DNA of 64,000 nucleotides from Nocardia sp. NBC_00416 (GTDB lineage Bacteria > Actinomycetota > Actinomycetes > Mycobacteriales > Mycobacteriaceae), in the NCBI RefSeq assembly GCF_036032445.1, contig NZ_CP107932.1, positions 7,194,501 to 7,258,500 of the forward strand. Reading direction: 5' to 3'. The notes beneath the pieces were generated by a model. It did no database searches. It had not been told where the DNA came from and saw only the letters and a list, made by a program, of their open reading frames with translations. This document shows, in pieces, positions 24,676 to 33,416 of the stretch (within the stretch, counting starts at the first letter, position 1; every line of letters begins with the position of its first letter). Made by a program: the position numbers and the translations under genes.

Positions 24676-25938
24676 TCAGACCGGACCGGGCGGTTCCTGC
24701 CGATCGAGGTGGTCGGCTTTGTCGCGTAGGTAGCGCTGCTCGACCTGGTTGCCGGTCAGCTCGGCGGCTCGGCGGAACAGTGCGGCCGCCGCGGTGGGGT
24801 CGCCGGTCCGCTGGAGGAGGTGGGCGCGGACGGCGTGTTCCCGCTGCCGGGTGAGCGGGTTCCGGTCCAGATGGTGGTGTCGGTCGAGCTCGTCCAGGAG
24901 TGCCAGGCCGCGGGCGGGCCCGTGCGCGTGGGCGACGGCTACGACGCGGCCGAGTTGGACCGGTGGCGTGGGGGTGAGTCGTTCGAGCCACAGGTACAGC
25001 ATCGCGATCTGGGGCCAGTCGGTCTGTGCCGATGTGGCGGCTGCGGCGTGCACTGCGGCGATCGCCGCTTGGAGTTGGTAGGGGCCGGTTTCGCCGCGCT
25101 GCCAGACGCCGTCGATGAGGGTGGTGCCCTCGTCTATCAGGTCGCGGTTCCACAGGGTGCGGTCCTGCTCGTCCAGGGGAACCAGCTCGCCGGCGACGGT
25201 GCGTGCGGTGCGGCGGGATTCGGTGAGCAGCATGAGAGCCAGCAGGCCGGTCACTTCCGCGTCATCGGGAAGCGAGGCGTGGAGCATGCGGGTCAGGCGG
25301 ATCGACTCGCGGGTCAGGTCGACCCGGGCGAGTTCTTCGCCGGCCGTGGCCGTGTAGCCCTCGTTGAAGATCAGGTAGAGCACCTGCACGACGGCGGCCA
25401 TCCGGCTGTCGCGGTCGGCGTCGGTGGGTGGAGTGAAGCGCGCGCCGGCGCGCGTCAGCTGTTGTTTGGCGCGGCTGATCCGCGTGCTCATGGTGGCCTC
25501 GGTGCTGCCGTGGGCGTGGGCGATCTCGGCGGTGGTCAGACCGCCGACCGCGCGCAGCGTGAGCGCCACTCGTGCGTTGTGACCCAGCGCGGGATGACAG
25601 CACAGCAACAGGAGGGTGAGGCTGTCGTCGGTCGCGGCCGGGTCGTGCGGTGCCCGGGCCGGTTCCCGCATGGCCAGTTCGGCCGCGCCGGCCGTGAGCT
25701 CGCGGTGTCGGCGGGCTCGATCGGCGCGGAGCCGGTCGACCATGCGCCGGTACCCGATCCGGATCAGCCAGCTGCGCGGGTTGTCCGGGACGCCTTCGGC
25801 CGGCCAGGTCCGAGCGGCGGCCAGCAGTGCCTCCTGCACCGCGTCCTCGGCGATGTCGAAGCGCCCGAACCGGCGGACCAGCGCGCCGAGTACCTGCGGC
25901 GCCTCGGTGCGCAGCAGGTACTCGACGTCGGGGGTCAT
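24676..25938 (-). CDS. ECF42-type sigma factor (DUF6596, DGPF-associated)
   Basis: A 420-residue RNA polymerase sigma factor. Sigma region 2 is at the N-terminus (GALVRRFGRFDIAEDAVQEA, then WLIRIGYRRMVDRLR), region 4 is around residues 125-175 (ALTLRAVGGLTTAEIAHAHG), and a long C-terminal DUF6596/TPR-like extension follows (QVLYLIFNEGYTATAGEEL; then helical repeats). This architecture, with a YCII (DGPF) partner gene directly upstream, defines the ECF42 group, which has no anti-sigma factor. Its ATG overlaps the partner's stop by 4 bases. A likely self-recognised promoter lies ahead of the cassette. Confidence 0.88.
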   Translation of the reverse strand: MTPDVEYLLRTEAPQVLGALVRRFGRFDIAEDAVQEALLAAARTWPAEGVPDNPRSWLIRIGYRRMVDRLRADRARRHRELTAGAAELAMREPARAPHDPAATDDSLTLLLLCCHPALGHNARVALTLRAVGGLTTAEIAHAHGSTEATMSTRISRAKQQLTRAGARFTPPTDADRDSRMAAVVQVLYLIFNEGYTATAGEELARVDLTRESIRLTRMLHASLPDDAEVTGLLALMLLTESRRTARTVAGELVPLDEQDRTLWNRDLIDEGTTLIDGVWQRGETGPYQLQAAIAAVHAAAATSAQTDWPQIAMLYLWLERLTPTPPVQLGRVVAVAHAHGPARGLALLDELDRHHHLDRNPLTRQREHAVRAHLLQRTGDPTAAAALFRRAAELTGNQVEQRYLRDKADHLDRQEPPGPV

Positions 25939-26306
25939 GCGGTGAAGTCCTCGCCCATGATCGGCCGGATCTCGATCGGTTCGCCCAGCGCCTCGACGAT
26001 GCCCGCGGCGATCTCGACGGCGCGTTCCTGTCCGGTCACGTCGATCACGGCGAAGCTGGCCAGCACTTCCTTCAACTCGGCGAACGGCCCGTCCGTCGCC
26101 ACCACACCGGCGGGTGTCCTGCGGAGGGTGGTGCTCACCGCCGGATGGCCCAGGCCCTCGCTGGAGACGAGTTCCCCGGACTCGATCAATTCCCGTTCCA
26201 GCCGCTGATAGGTGGCGAACGCCGCCAGGGCCTCTTCCGAAGGAGTGTCGGCGGTCGCGGCGTCCCAGGCGGCGTCCGGGGTGTAACCGAGCAGCAGGTA
26301 TTTCAT
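25935..26306 (-). CDS. YCII-related DGPF-domain protein
   Basis: A 123-residue ferredoxin-like-fold protein with the start MKYLLLGYTPDAAWD and the hallmark DGPF motif in VVATDGPFAELKEVLASF. DGPF proteins are the constant genomic companions of ECF42 sigma factors; their role is not settled. GGAGG precedes the ATG by 7 bases. It overlaps the sigma gene by ATGA, so the two are translationally coupled. It follows the DUF998 gene by 60 bases, giving an apparent three-gene operon. Confidence 0.88.
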   Translation of the reverse strand: MKYLLLGYTPDAAWDAATADTPSEEALAAFATYQRLERELIESGELVSSEGLGHPAVSTTLRRTPAGVVATDGPFAELKEVLASFAVIDVTGQERAVEIAAGIVEALGEPIEIRPIMGEDFTA

Positions 26307-26366
26307 GATGTGTCCTCCACGGTGACGGTTGTGGCCACGCTAACCCGGATCCGGGGTTCGCCCTGG

Positions 26367-27029
26367 TCAGTCGGTGCGCCGCAGGGAAAGCGCCAGCACG
26401 GTAGTCCAGGTGAACGCGATCAGTCCGTTGACCGCGATCTGGATGCTCATATGGTCGGGCGATATCGGAATCAGCAGAACCAGCCCGGCGGCGGCGTGCG
26501 CGACGGCGGCCGGCACCGCCCGGCGGCGGGCGCAGCGCACGCTCATCACGAGGGCCGCGACGGCCAGGGCGGTGAACGCCGCGGCGGCCGCGGCCGAATG
26601 CGCGATGCTGTGCCAGGACATCTCGGCGACCGGCCCGTCGGGCGTTCCGGCCGGGAAGCCTTTCTCCGGGTCCATGGTGAACGCGCCGGCGGCGACGAGC
26701 CCGGCTCCGAAGATCGCCACCAGAATCGGCAGGGCCCGCCGTCCGACCCCGTCGGTGATCGTTCGCCGGATTCCGGCGGCCAGCGCCAGCCCACCCAGGC
26801 CCGCGAGCACGAACGTGATGATCTGGATCCAGCCCAGGCCACCGGTGGCGAGTTGGCTGATCGGGTGCCGGGTGATGTCGAAGCCCTCCCGGGTGAGCAT
26901 CTGGGTGATCGCCGACGCGAAGAACACCGGCCCCGCGACGGCGCCCGCGAAGAGCAGACGTCGTCGCGCGCGGGTGTCGCCACGGGCGGCAGGGCGGTGG
27001 TGCGCGGTTGTGGTGGCGGCGGTGGTCAT
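26367..27029 (-). CDS. DUF998-family membrane protein
   Basis: A 220-residue protein with six hydrophobic segments and the DUF998 hallmark TRHPISQLATGGLGWIQIITF near residue 55. Later markers are FTMDPEKGFPAGTPDG, MSWHSIAHSAAAAAAF and SPDHMSIQIAVNG. The family function is unknown. AGGAGGAGG directly before the ATG at 27029 is an unusually strong ribosome site. It is the first gene of the operon that continues with the DGPF protein and the sigma factor, and its promoter is one half of a mirrored pair. Confidence 0.8.
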   Translation of the reverse strand: MTTAATTTAHHRPAARGDTRARRRLLFAGAVAGPVFFASAITQMLTREGFDITRHPISQLATGGLGWIQIITFVLAGLGGLALAAGIRRTITDGVGRRALPILVAIFGAGLVAAGAFTMDPEKGFPAGTPDGPVAEMSWHSIAHSAAAAAAFTALAVAALVMSVRCARRRAVPAAVAHAAAGLVLLIPISPDHMSIQIAVNGLIAFTWTTVLALSLRRTD

Positions 27030-27060
27030 GGCCTCCTCCTTCGGTGGTGGGTCATCGCTG

Positions 27061-27091
27061 CTACCTCGGTGCCGCATCGCGGATCTCGACC
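27061..27091 (-). promoter_or_regulatory. Putative ECF42-dependent promoter, leftward copy
   Basis: Reading on the minus strand, GGTCGA (27091-27086), a 17-base spacer, then CGAGGTAG (27068-27061) precede DUF998. The same two blocks with the same 17-base spacer occur on the plus strand at 27125-27155. Two-block motifs with 16-17-base spacing are typical of ECF sigma promoters. Confidence 0.6.
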
Positions 27092-27124
27092 GGACCAACA
27101 AGTGATTCAGAACACATGTGCCGG

Positions 27125-27155
27125 TATCGAAATTCGCGGACCGGCTCCGAGGTAG
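27125..27155 (+). promoter_or_regulatory. Putative ECF42-dependent promoter, rightward copy
   Basis: TATCGA (27125-27130), a 17-base spacer and CGAGGTAG (27148-27155) lie 29 bases before the DUF1579-like gene start. They match the leftward copy block for block. Confidence 0.6.
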
Positions 27156-27184
27156 CAGCGAACACCCACCCACAGGAGGACGAC

Positions 27185-27610
27185 ATGATCGAGACGCAGC
27201 AGCCCGGCCCCGAACTGAAAGCCCTGGATCGGCTGACGGGCACCTGGCAGGTCACCGGCGGCGCGGAGGGAACCGTGCGTTACGAATGGATGCCCGGCCG
27301 GTTCTTTCTGCTCCAGCATGTCGATCTCAGCCAGTTCGGCGAGCCGGTCACCGGTATGGAAGTGATCGGCAATCTGCGCCCGTTCGGCGAACCGACCGGC
27401 GCCGACCTGATGTCGCGGTACTACGACTCGCTCGGCAACAGCTTCGACTACGTCTACGAACTGACCGGCGACACACTGACCATCTGGGCCGGGGCCAAGG
27501 GCGGTCCCGCGTACTACCGAGGCGTATTCGACGCCGCGGGCACCACTGTCCGCGGCGAATGGGTCTACCCCGGCGGGGGCGGGTACGCGTCGGTCATGAC
27601 GCGCATCTGA
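27185..27610 (+). CDS. DUF1579-like protein, probable ECF42 regulon member
   Basis: A 141-residue protein, all-beta in appearance, with LKALDRLTGTWQVTGGAEG, then YEWMPGRFFLLQHVDL and a C-terminal segment GEWVYPGGGGYASVMTRI. This fits the DUF1579/lipocalin-like fold; no enzymatic residues are evident. AGGAGG 5 bases before ATG 27185 fixes the start. It is divergent from the sigma factor operon and shares its promoter element, so it is likely a target of that sigma factor. A related protein is encoded at 51124-51555. Confidence 0.72.
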   Translation: MIETQQPGPELKALDRLTGTWQVTGGAEGTVRYEWMPGRFFLLQHVDLSQFGEPVTGMEVIGNLRPFGEPTGADLMSRYYDSLGNSFDYVYELTGDTLTIWAGAKGGPAYYRGVFDAAGTTVRGEWVYPGGGGYASVMTRI

Positions 27611-27736
27611 CACTGCTCCCGGCCCGCTGCACTCCGACCAGTGCCGACCTGAGGGAGATCGCGGACGACCGGTTCCTTCCGCTGCGGCCGGATCGCCCGC
27701 AGAGAAGTAGGACTCGCGCAGGGGCGGGCGATCGGC

Positions 27737-28909
27737 TCAGGAGCGTGGTACCCGGAACTCCCATTCGGTGCCCTCGCCGACCACGCCCACGGTGAGTAGT
27801 TCCGCGGTGCCGCTCAAGGCCGCGATTCTGCCGGTGATCGAACGAGAGATTCCCATTCGGCCCTCGTTCTCGGCCTCCGCCAGCCGGCCGGGCGCAATAC
27901 CGACCCCGTCGTCGCGCACACTCACGATCAGCTCGGTACCGGTGTCCTCGAGCAATACATAGGCGCGGGCGTCCGGGCCGGCGTGCAGGGCGACATTCGT
28001 GAGGGCGGCCGTGACCGCGGCAGTGATCTCCTGGGCGTACCAGCGGCCGATCGGCACCGGTTCGCCCGGGGTGGCGACCACGATATGCGGGGTGGAGTGC
28101 GCGGTGAGCAGCGGGCGGAGGTCGACGGTGGTATCGCCGGTATCGGAGTGAGCGCCCTGTTCGGAGATGAGCCGCCGCAACGCGATCTCCTGTTCGCCGG
28201 CCCGCAGCGCCAGTTCCGCGGCCGGTCCGCCGATCGCGTTTCCGCGTCGCTTTATATAGGAAAGGATCTGCAGCACACCGTCGTGCACCTGCCGGGCCAG
28301 TCGTTCTCGCTCCTCGGTCGCGGCGGTGAGCCGGACCGCCCGCTGCAACTGTTCCTGGGCGCGGCGCGCCGTATTCGCGGCGAGACCCAGCGCCAGCCCC
28401 ACCGAAACCAGTACCGGCGCGGTGGCATCGGCCCAGACGTCCTGCCCCCACTGCTGGCGCATCGTGATGATCGCCGCCGCGACGATCAGGCCCGACGCGA
28501 CTCCGGCGACCGGCCCGCGCAGGATGGCGGCCGAGATCACCGCGTTCGCCGACCACATGGTGGTCGGCAGCGGCTGGTGTCCGTGGTACCAGTCGTAGTC
28601 GGCGACCAGCGGGGTCGCGGCGATGAGACCGAGCACCACGAGGTGGTCGCCGACGACGACCAGCGTCCGGGTGCGCGCGGTATCGGTGGTGTGCCATTGC
28701 GCGAGCAGTAGCGCCGAAATCCCGGACCAGATCACCATGAGCGCGATGAAGAACCAGCTCAGTTGTTGATTCTGGTAGTACCGCACGGACGCGATCTGCT
28801 GGCCCACCGCGTACAGGAGGGTGACCAGCCGGAACGCCTGGACCGCCCGCCACAGCGGCGCGGTCGCGGCATCGGCCGGATCGGGTCCGGTCGGCGGGGA
28901 CGGGCGCAT
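27737..28909 (-). CDS. MacS-type sensor histidine kinase
   Basis: A 390-residue membrane kinase. The N-terminal 180 residues hold about six hydrophobic segments (DUF5931-like: FRLVTLLYAVGQQIASVRYY, then FFIALMVIWSGISALLLA). A HisKA_3 dimerisation helix follows, with the phosphoacceptor H209 in ERLARQVHDGVLQIL, and a HATPase domain with an N-box in AALTNVALHAG and a G-box VRDDGVGIAPG. This kinase type pairs with NarL regulators. The likely partner is encoded at 21789-22457. The ATG has AAGG upstream. Confidence 0.85.
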   Translation of the reverse strand: MRPSPPTGPDPADAATAPLWRAVQAFRLVTLLYAVGQQIASVRYYQNQQLSWFFIALMVIWSGISALLLAQWHTTDTARTRTLVVVGDHLVVLGLIAATPLVADYDWYHGHQPLPTTMWSANAVISAAILRGPVAGVASGLIVAAAIITMRQQWGQDVWADATAPVLVSVGLALGLAANTARRAQEQLQRAVRLTAATEERERLARQVHDGVLQILSYIKRRGNAIGGPAAELALRAGEQEIALRRLISEQGAHSDTGDTTVDLRPLLTAHSTPHIVVATPGEPVPIGRWYAQEITAAVTAALTNVALHAGPDARAYVLLEDTGTELIVSVRDDGVGIAPGRLAEAENEGRMGISRSITGRIAALSGTAELLTVGVVGEGTEWEFRVPRS

Positions 28910-28945
28910 GAGGTGCCTTCCTCGTCGGCTGCCGGTGGGTGGACG

Positions 28946-29416
28946 CTACCGCGGAATTTCGCGCCCTTCCGCGAGCGCGGCCAGCTTACCGAGCGAGATA
29001 CTCCAGCCGAGTTCGTTGTCCGCCGCGGAGACGCCGTCGGGCAGCCCCTCGTGGACGGCGTCCACCCGAGTGCCCGCGGGGCCGTCGCTGAGGGTGTAGG
29101 TGATCCGCATCTCGCCGGTGATCGCCGGATCGTGGGTATCGAATTCGACTGTCTGGACCACCTTCTCGTCCAGGATCAGCTCGGCGAAGTGCCCGTGGAA
29201 GGTATCGGTGGCGCCCGCGGTCTTCCCGCTCTGCGCCGGGTCGTCGTAGGTGAGCGAGATGCGGAACCGGCCGCCCTCGGTCGCGTCGAACTCGTGGACT
29301 CGGCTGGTCATTCCGGTGGGCACCATCCAGGTGCGCACCGCGTCGCCGTGCACCAGGGCCGCGTAGACGGTGGCACGGGGCGCGGCGATATCCCGGTGGA
29401 TTCGAGTGGTGGCCAT
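28946..29416 (-). CDS. SRPBCC/AHSA1-family protein
   Basis: A 156-residue START-like helix-grip protein of the AHSA1 type: MATTRIHRDIAAPRATVYAA at the N-terminus, GGRFRISLTYDDP in the sheet and a long C-terminal helix ending LGWSISLGKLAALAEG. Such proteins bind hydrophobic ligands or serve as toxin or stress-related accessory proteins; the ligand is unknown. It lies 10 bases after the bioD stop on the same strand and could be co-transcribed with bioF-bioD, though a biotin role is not implied. Confidence 0.78.
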   Translation of the reverse strand: MATTRIHRDIAAPRATVYAALVHGDAVRTWMVPTGMTSRVHEFDATEGGRFRISLTYDDPAQSGKTAGATDTFHGHFAELILDEKVVQTVEFDTHDPAITGEMRITYTLSDGPAGTRVDAVHEGLPDGVSAADNELGWSISLGKLAALAEGREIPR

Positions 29417-29426
29417 GGCCGAGACC

Positions 29427-30152
29427 TTAGGGAGCGAACACGGTGCGCGGCGGGCGAATCTCCGTACCGGCTCGATATCCCAGATATCGGTCGGTCCAAT
29501 CCACATCGAACCACCCAGGTGCCGCCGCCCGGAAACGCGGCGGAGTCCACGACCCCGCGCCCGCTGGGACGGCGCCGGCGAGTCGGGCTCCGGTGACCCG
29601 GGGCAGATCGGTGCGGTTGGTCAGCGTCGCCAGATCCGGTTGCTCGGGCCAGGACCCGATCACCAGTCCCGCGCATTCGACGCCGGCCTGGCGCAGCGCC
29701 CAGGTGGTGAGCTCGCTGTGATTGAGCGTGCCCAGACCGGGCGCGGTGACGACCAGTACCGGGGCCGAGAGTTCGCGTGCCAGTTCGAGCAGGGTGAACT
29801 CGCCCAGCCGGACCAGCAGCCCGCCGGCGCCTTCCACCAGGACGACGTCGGATTCGAGCGCGGTGAGCGCGGTGACGGTTTCGTCGAGACCGAGCAGTGG
29901 CGCGCCGCAGCGGCGAGCGGCGGTATCGGGGGCGAGCGGATCGGGGTAGCGGGCCAGTTCGGCGGTCTCGGACACCCCGCCGAGTGCCGTGACGACGGCG
30001 AGATCGCCGGGTTCATCGGGGGCGACACCGGTTTGCGCCGGTTTGCACACCGCGACAGTGCGCCCCGCGGCCAGGGCGACGGCCGCCAGGGCTGCCGTGG
30101 TCACGGTCTTGCCCACCTCGGTGGACGTTCCGGTGACGAGCAGCCGCGTCAT
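29427..30152 (-). CDS. bioD: Dethiobiotin synthetase
   Basis: A 241-residue ATP-dependent carboxylase that closes the ureido ring of DAPA to give dethiobiotin. The P-loop GTSTEVGKT spans residues 8-16, substrate-binding residues lie in CKPAQTGV, and the catalytic acidic loop is [14 protein letters not shown]. Its ATG overlaps the bioF stop by 4 bases (ATGA), indicating coupled translation. It is the second gene of the bioF-bioD unit repressed by BioQ. The long frame that covers it upstream is antisense to coding bioF sequence in another frame and is not used. Confidence 0.92.
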   Translation of the reverse strand: MTRLLVTGTSTEVGKTVTTAALAAVALAAGRTVAVCKPAQTGVAPDEPGDLAVVTALGGVSETAELARYPDPLAPDTAARRCGAPLLGLDETVTALTALESDVVLVEGAGGLLVRLGEFTLLELARELSAPVLVVTAPGLGTLNHSELTTWALRQAGVECAGLVIGSWPEQPDLATLTNRTDLPRVTGARLAGAVPAGAGSWTPPRFRAAAPGWFDVDWTDRYLGYRAGTEIRPPRTVFAP

Positions 30153-31303
30153 ACGGGCACCGCATCGGCGGCACGGGACCGGGCCAGTACCGGTGTCAGT
30201 ACCGCCGCGATGGTGTCGAGGTCGGCGGGGGACAGGTCGGCGCGGGCGGTGATCCGCAGCCGCGAAGTGCCCTCGGGCACCGACGGGGGCCGGAAACAGC
30301 CGACCTCCAGGCCGTTTTCGCGGCAGGCGAGGGCGGCGTCGTAGGCGATCCGGGGGTCGCCGAGCACCACCGGCACCACCGCCGAATCCGGGGCGGCGAC
30401 ACCGGCGATCCGGGCGATCGCGGCGGCGTGGTCGAGCACTCGGCGAGCCAGCCCGGGATCGCGGCGCAGGACCCGCAGCGCGGCGCGGGCCGCCCCCACC
30501 GCGGCGGGCGCGAGGCCGGTATCGAAGATCATCGTGCGGGCCGTGTCGACCAGGTGCGCCCGCACCCGTTCGCCGGCCAGTACGGCACCACCTTGGGCGG
30601 CGAGGGCTTTCGACAGGGTCGCGGTCACCACCACATCGGGTTCGCCGGCCAGTCCCGCTTCCTGGACGAGTCCGCGACCGCCGGTGCCGCGCACCCCCAG
30701 TCCGTGCGCTTCGTCGACCAGCAGGACCGCGCCGTGTGCACGCGTCACGCGGTGGAGTTCGGCCAGCGGCGCGAGATCGCCGTCGGCGCTGAACACCGAA
30801 TCGGTGAGCACCAGGGCGCGTTCTTCGGTGCGGTCGGCCAGCAGGCGGCGTACGGCGGCGGTATCGCGGTGCGGGGCGATCTCGATCCGGGCGCGGGAGA
30901 GCCGGCAGGCATCGACGAGCGAGGCGTGGCAGCCGGCGTCGGACACGATGAGCGAGCCTCGTCCGGCGAGTGCGGTGACGGCGCCGAGGTTTGCGGCATA
31001 GCCGGACGCGAAGACCAGCCCGGACGCGAATCCGGTGAACTCGGCGAGTTCGGTCTCCAGGAGTTCGTGGTCGGTCGTGGTCCCGGTGACCAGCCGTGAC
31101 CCGGTGGACCCCGCGCCCCACCGGTGCACGGCGTCGACCGCTCCGGCGACCACCTCGGGATGACGGGTCAGACCGAGGTAGTCGTTGGAGGCCAGGTCCA
31201 GGGCCGCCGCCTGCGCTGTTCGCGCGCGTAGCCGTCGCCGCAATCCGGCGCTCGCGCGTGCGGCGGCGCGATCGTCGAGCCAGGCCAGTGGATCGGTGGT
31301 CAC
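30149..31303 (-). CDS. bioF: 8-amino-7-oxononanoate synthase (KAPA synthase)
   Basis: A 384-residue alpha-oxoamine synthase condensing pimeloyl-ACP/CoA with alanine. Motifs: [15 protein letters not shown], the glycine-rich [23 protein letters not shown], and the PLP lysine K232 in [13 protein letters not shown]. Translation begins at GTG 31303. TATGGT lies 6 bases upstream and a BioQ palindrome directly before that, so the transcript is probably leaderless and repressed by occlusion of the promoter. It is followed by bioD with a 4-base overlap. Confidence 0.93.
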   Translation of the reverse strand: MTTDPLAWLDDRAAARASAGLRRRLRARTAQAAALDLASNDYLGLTRHPEVVAGAVDAVHRWGAGSTGSRLVTGTTTDHELLETELAEFTGFASGLVFASGYAANLGAVTALAGRGSLIVSDAGCHASLVDACRLSRARIEIAPHRDTAAVRRLLADRTEERALVLTDSVFSADGDLAPLAELHRVTRAHGAVLLVDEAHGLGVRGTGGRGLVQEAGLAGEPDVVVTATLSKALAAQGGAVLAGERVRAHLVDTARTMIFDTGLAPAAVGAARAALRVLRRDPGLARRVLDHAAAIARIAGVAAPDSAVVPVVLGDPRIAYDAALACRENGLEVGCFRPPSVPEGTSRLRITARADLSPADLDTIAAVLTPVLARSRAADAVPV

Positions 31304-31315
31304 CCGGGCACCATA

Positions 31316-31332
31316 CTTGAACGGTGTTCAAG
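31316..31332. promoter_or_regulatory. BioQ-type operator upstream of bioF
   Basis: CTTGAACGGTGTTCAAG has perfect 7-base arms around GGT. It directly abuts the TATGGT -10 box (31310-31315, minus strand) of bioF and ends 30 bases from the bioQ stop. Confidence 0.75.
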
Positions 31333-31362
31333 GTTGTCGGGAGTGGTCCCCGGGGATCTGCC

Positions 31363-31959
31363 TCAGCGCACGTCGGAGCCCAGGCGATGCCGGATTCCGG
31401 CGGTGAACAGTTGCAGTCCGAAATCGAAGCGGGCCGTCGGGTCAGGGGATTCGGCGAGCGGACCGGTCGACTCGGCGGGCGGGTCGGTCAGGGCTCCGGC
31501 CGAGTCCATCTGCATCCGGGATTGTTCGTCCACGGTGTGCCCGAGCACGTAGTACAGCAGTGTGTAGGCGGCGAGTTCGGCCTGTTCGCGCGGTATGCCG
31601 GCGCGGACGACGGTCCCGGCCAGCCGCTCCCGGCCGGTGCTGGTGGTGAGGCGGGAGGCGTAGGTGGCCGAGACCAGTTCCGCGCCGTCGCGGTAGGTGA
31701 GCAGGCAGTCGCGCAGCCGGTGGGCCAGTTCGGTGAGCGCTCCCGACCAGTCACCGGCGGCCACGGGTCGTTCCATCGGGGCGAGGATGCGGTCGGCCAC
31801 CGCGCCGAGCAGGGCTTGTTTGTTGGGGAAGTGCCAGTACAGCGCACCGGGCTGGACCCGCAGGGCGCCGGCGAGCCGGCGCATGGTGAGGTCGGCCAGG
31901 CCGTACTGGTCGAGGATGGCGATGGCCCCGTCCACGACGTCGTCCCGGTGTAACTGCAC
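31363..31959 (-). CDS. bioQ: TetR-family biotin regulon repressor
   Basis: A 198-residue TetR protein. The N-terminal helix-turn-helix reads [20 protein letters not shown] followed by [11 protein letters not shown], and the C-terminal ligand domain is of the TetR_C_1 type ([19 protein letters not shown]). GTG 31959 has GGAGG 8 bases upstream. Its position between bioF-bioD and bioB, divergent from bioB and flanked by four TGAAC-N3-GTTCA palindromes, identifies it as BioQ, known in Corynebacterium and Mycobacterium as the biotin operon repressor. Two operators lie in its own upstream region, so it is probably self-regulated. Confidence 0.85.
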   Translation of the reverse strand: MQLHRDDVVDGAIAILDQYGLADLTMRRLAGALRVQPGALYWHFPNKQALLGAVADRILAPMERPVAAGDWSGALTELAHRLRDCLLTYRDGAELVSATYASRLTTSTGRERLAGTVVRAGIPREQAELAAYTLLYYVLGHTVDEQSRMQMDSAGALTDPPAESTGPLAESPDPTARFDFGLQLFTAGIRHRLGSDVR

Positions 31960-32009
31960 GATGCGGACCTCCCGATAGCGCTGCGACTCTCTCAGACGCT
32001 ACCCCAGCC

Positions 32010-32022
32010 TGAACGCCGTTCA
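32010..32022. promoter_or_regulatory. BioQ-type operator, bioQ-bioB region, first copy
   Basis: TGAACGCCGTTCA is a perfect palindrome around a single central base, 51 bases upstream of the bioQ start. Confidence 0.75.
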
Positions 32023-32043
32023 ATCTTCGGCGCTACGCTGCCC

Positions 32044-32056
32044 TGAACGCTGTTCA
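32044..32056. promoter_or_regulatory. BioQ-type operator, bioQ-bioB region, second copy
   Basis: TGAACGCTGTTCA lies 34 bases (about three helical turns) from the first copy and 61 bases before the bioB start. A TACGCT -10-like box lies between the two copies. Confidence 0.75.
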
Positions 32057-32116
32057 AGTTCGCTGTCCCCGGGAGGCCGGGGCCAGGAAAAACCCTCCGG
32101 ACGAAGGGATACGCCC

Positions 32117-33154
32117 GTGACCCAGGCACCTGTTAGGAACGCCGACCCCGCAGCGACCACCGCGGATGTGCTGACACTCGCGCGCGAGCAGGTTCTCGAC
32201 CGCGGGACAGGACTCACCCGCGAACAAACCCTCGAGGTGCTGCGCCTGGGCGACGACCGGCTGGAGGAGTTGCTCGAACTGGCCCACGAGGTGCGCATGA
32301 AGTGGTGCGGCCCGGAGGTCGAGGTCGAGGGCATCATCAGCCTCAAAACCGGCGGCTGCCCGGAGGACTGCCATTTCTGCTCGCAGTCGGGTCTGTTCCA
32401 GTCGCCGGTGCGCGCGGCCTGGCTGGATATCCCGAGCCTGGTGGAGGCGGCCAAGCAGACCGCCAAGACCGGTGCCACCGAGTTCTGCATCGTGGCCGCG
32501 GTCCGCGGCCCCGACGAGCGACTGATGACGCAGGTGGCGGCGGGGGTGGAGGCGATCCGCAACGAGGTCGACATCCAGGTCGCCTGTTCGCTGGGCATGC
32601 TCACCCAGGACCAGGTCGACCGGCTCGCAGCCATGGGGGTCCACCGGTACAACCACAACCTCGAGACCGCGCGTTCCTACTTCCCGAACGTGGTCACCAC
32701 GCACAGCTGGGAGGAACGCTGGGACACACTGCGAATGGTGCGCGCGGCCGGCATGGAGGTCTGCTGCGGCGGAATTCTCGGCATGGGCGAAAGCCTGGCG
32801 CAGCGTGCCGAATTCGCCGCGAACCTGGCCGAACTCGACCCCGACGAGGTGCCGTTGAACTTCCTCAACCCGCGACCGGGCACACCCTTCGGCGACCTCG
32901 ACGTTCTGCCCGCCGCCGACGCGCTGCGCGCCGTCGCCGCGTTCCGCCTCGCGCTGCCGCGCACACTGCTGCGCTTCGCCGGTGGCCGGGAGATCACGCT
33001 CGGCGATCTCGGCGCGAAGAAAGGAATCCTGGGCGGGATCAACGCGGTCATCGTGGGCAACTACCTCACCACCCTCGGACGCCCGGCCGAACAGGATCTG
33101 GACCTGCTGGGCGAACTCGAGATGCCGATCAAGGCACTCAACGAGACATTCTGA
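32117..33154 (+). CDS. bioB: Biotin synthase
   Basis: A 345-residue radical-SAM enzyme inserting sulfur into dethiobiotin. The 4Fe-4S/SAM cysteines are C81, C85 and C88 in [10 protein letters not shown]; the further segments [15 protein letters not shown] and GGILGMGES are diagnostic. The conserved C-terminal region [19 protein letters not shown] binds the auxiliary 2Fe-2S cluster. Translation starts at GTG 32117. A BsaP-type auxiliary protein gene follows. Two BioQ operators lie upstream. Confidence 0.95.
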   Translation: MTQAPVRNADPAATTADVLTLAREQVLDRGTGLTREQTLEVLRLGDDRLEELLELAHEVRMKWCGPEVEVEGIISLKTGGCPEDCHFCSQSGLFQSPVRAAWLDIPSLVEAAKQTAKTGATEFCIVAAVRGPDERLMTQVAAGVEAIRNEVDIQVACSLGMLTQDQVDRLAAMGVHRYNHNLETARSYFPNVVTTHSWEERWDTLRMVRAAGMEVCCGGILGMGESLAQRAEFAANLAELDPDEVPLNFLNPRPGTPFGDLDVLPAADALRAVAAFRLALPRTLLRFAGGREITLGDLGAKKGILGGINAVIVGNYLTTLGRPAEQDLDLLGELEMPIKALNETF

Positions 33155-33186
33155 TCGGCGACGTCAGCCGGGGAACGGCCGACCCC

Positions 33187-33414
33187 GTGAGTACTGTCAG
33201 CGCTATGGACGCGCGCTACAACCCGTTCACGGGCCGGCCGATTGTGCCCGGGCTCGACGAACCGACCGCCCGGGCCGTCGAACTCGGTCTGGAACCACCG
33301 CGGTTCTGCGAGCACTGCGGCCGCCGGATGATCGTGCAGGTAGACCCCGGCGGCTGGTGGGCCAAGTGTTCCCGGCACGGCGTGATCGACTCCGGCAGCC
33401 TGGAAAGGCGGTAG
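33187..33414 (+). CDS. bsaP: Biotin synthase auxiliary protein BsaP
   Basis: A 75-residue cysteine-containing protein: [15 protein letters not shown], then [14 protein letters not shown] and [12 protein letters not shown]. Small proteins of this type directly downstream of bioB (Rv1590 in M. tuberculosis) are required for biotin synthase activity in actinobacteria and carry a cysteine-ligated centre. The GTG at 33187 is chosen; an ATG at 33205 (MDARYNPF) is the alternative, since neither has a strong ribosome site. It lies 32 bases after bioB, so the two form an operon. Confidence 0.78.
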   Translation: MSTVSAMDARYNPFTGRPIVPGLDEPTARAVELGLEPPRFCEHCGRRMIVQVDPGGWWAKCSRHGVIDSGSLERR

Positions 33415-33416
33415 GG

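Larger units (their letters stand above)
27056..27160. repeat. Long mirrored duplication between divergent promoters
   Basis: CGCTGCTACCTCGG (27056-27069) and CCGAGGTAGCAGCG (27147-27160) are perfect inverted copies. The similarity continues inward over about 25 more bases with small gaps, ending in CCGG on both arms and leaving roughly 27 unmatched central bases. The conserved part covers both promoter motifs, so this is best read as two equal promoters facing apart. Confidence 0.7.

Noticed and set aside
21789-28909. Genomic island with integrase between kinase and regulator
   Set aside because: No integrase, transposase, tRNA or flanking direct repeats were seen, so only a simple insertion or rearrangement is proposed.
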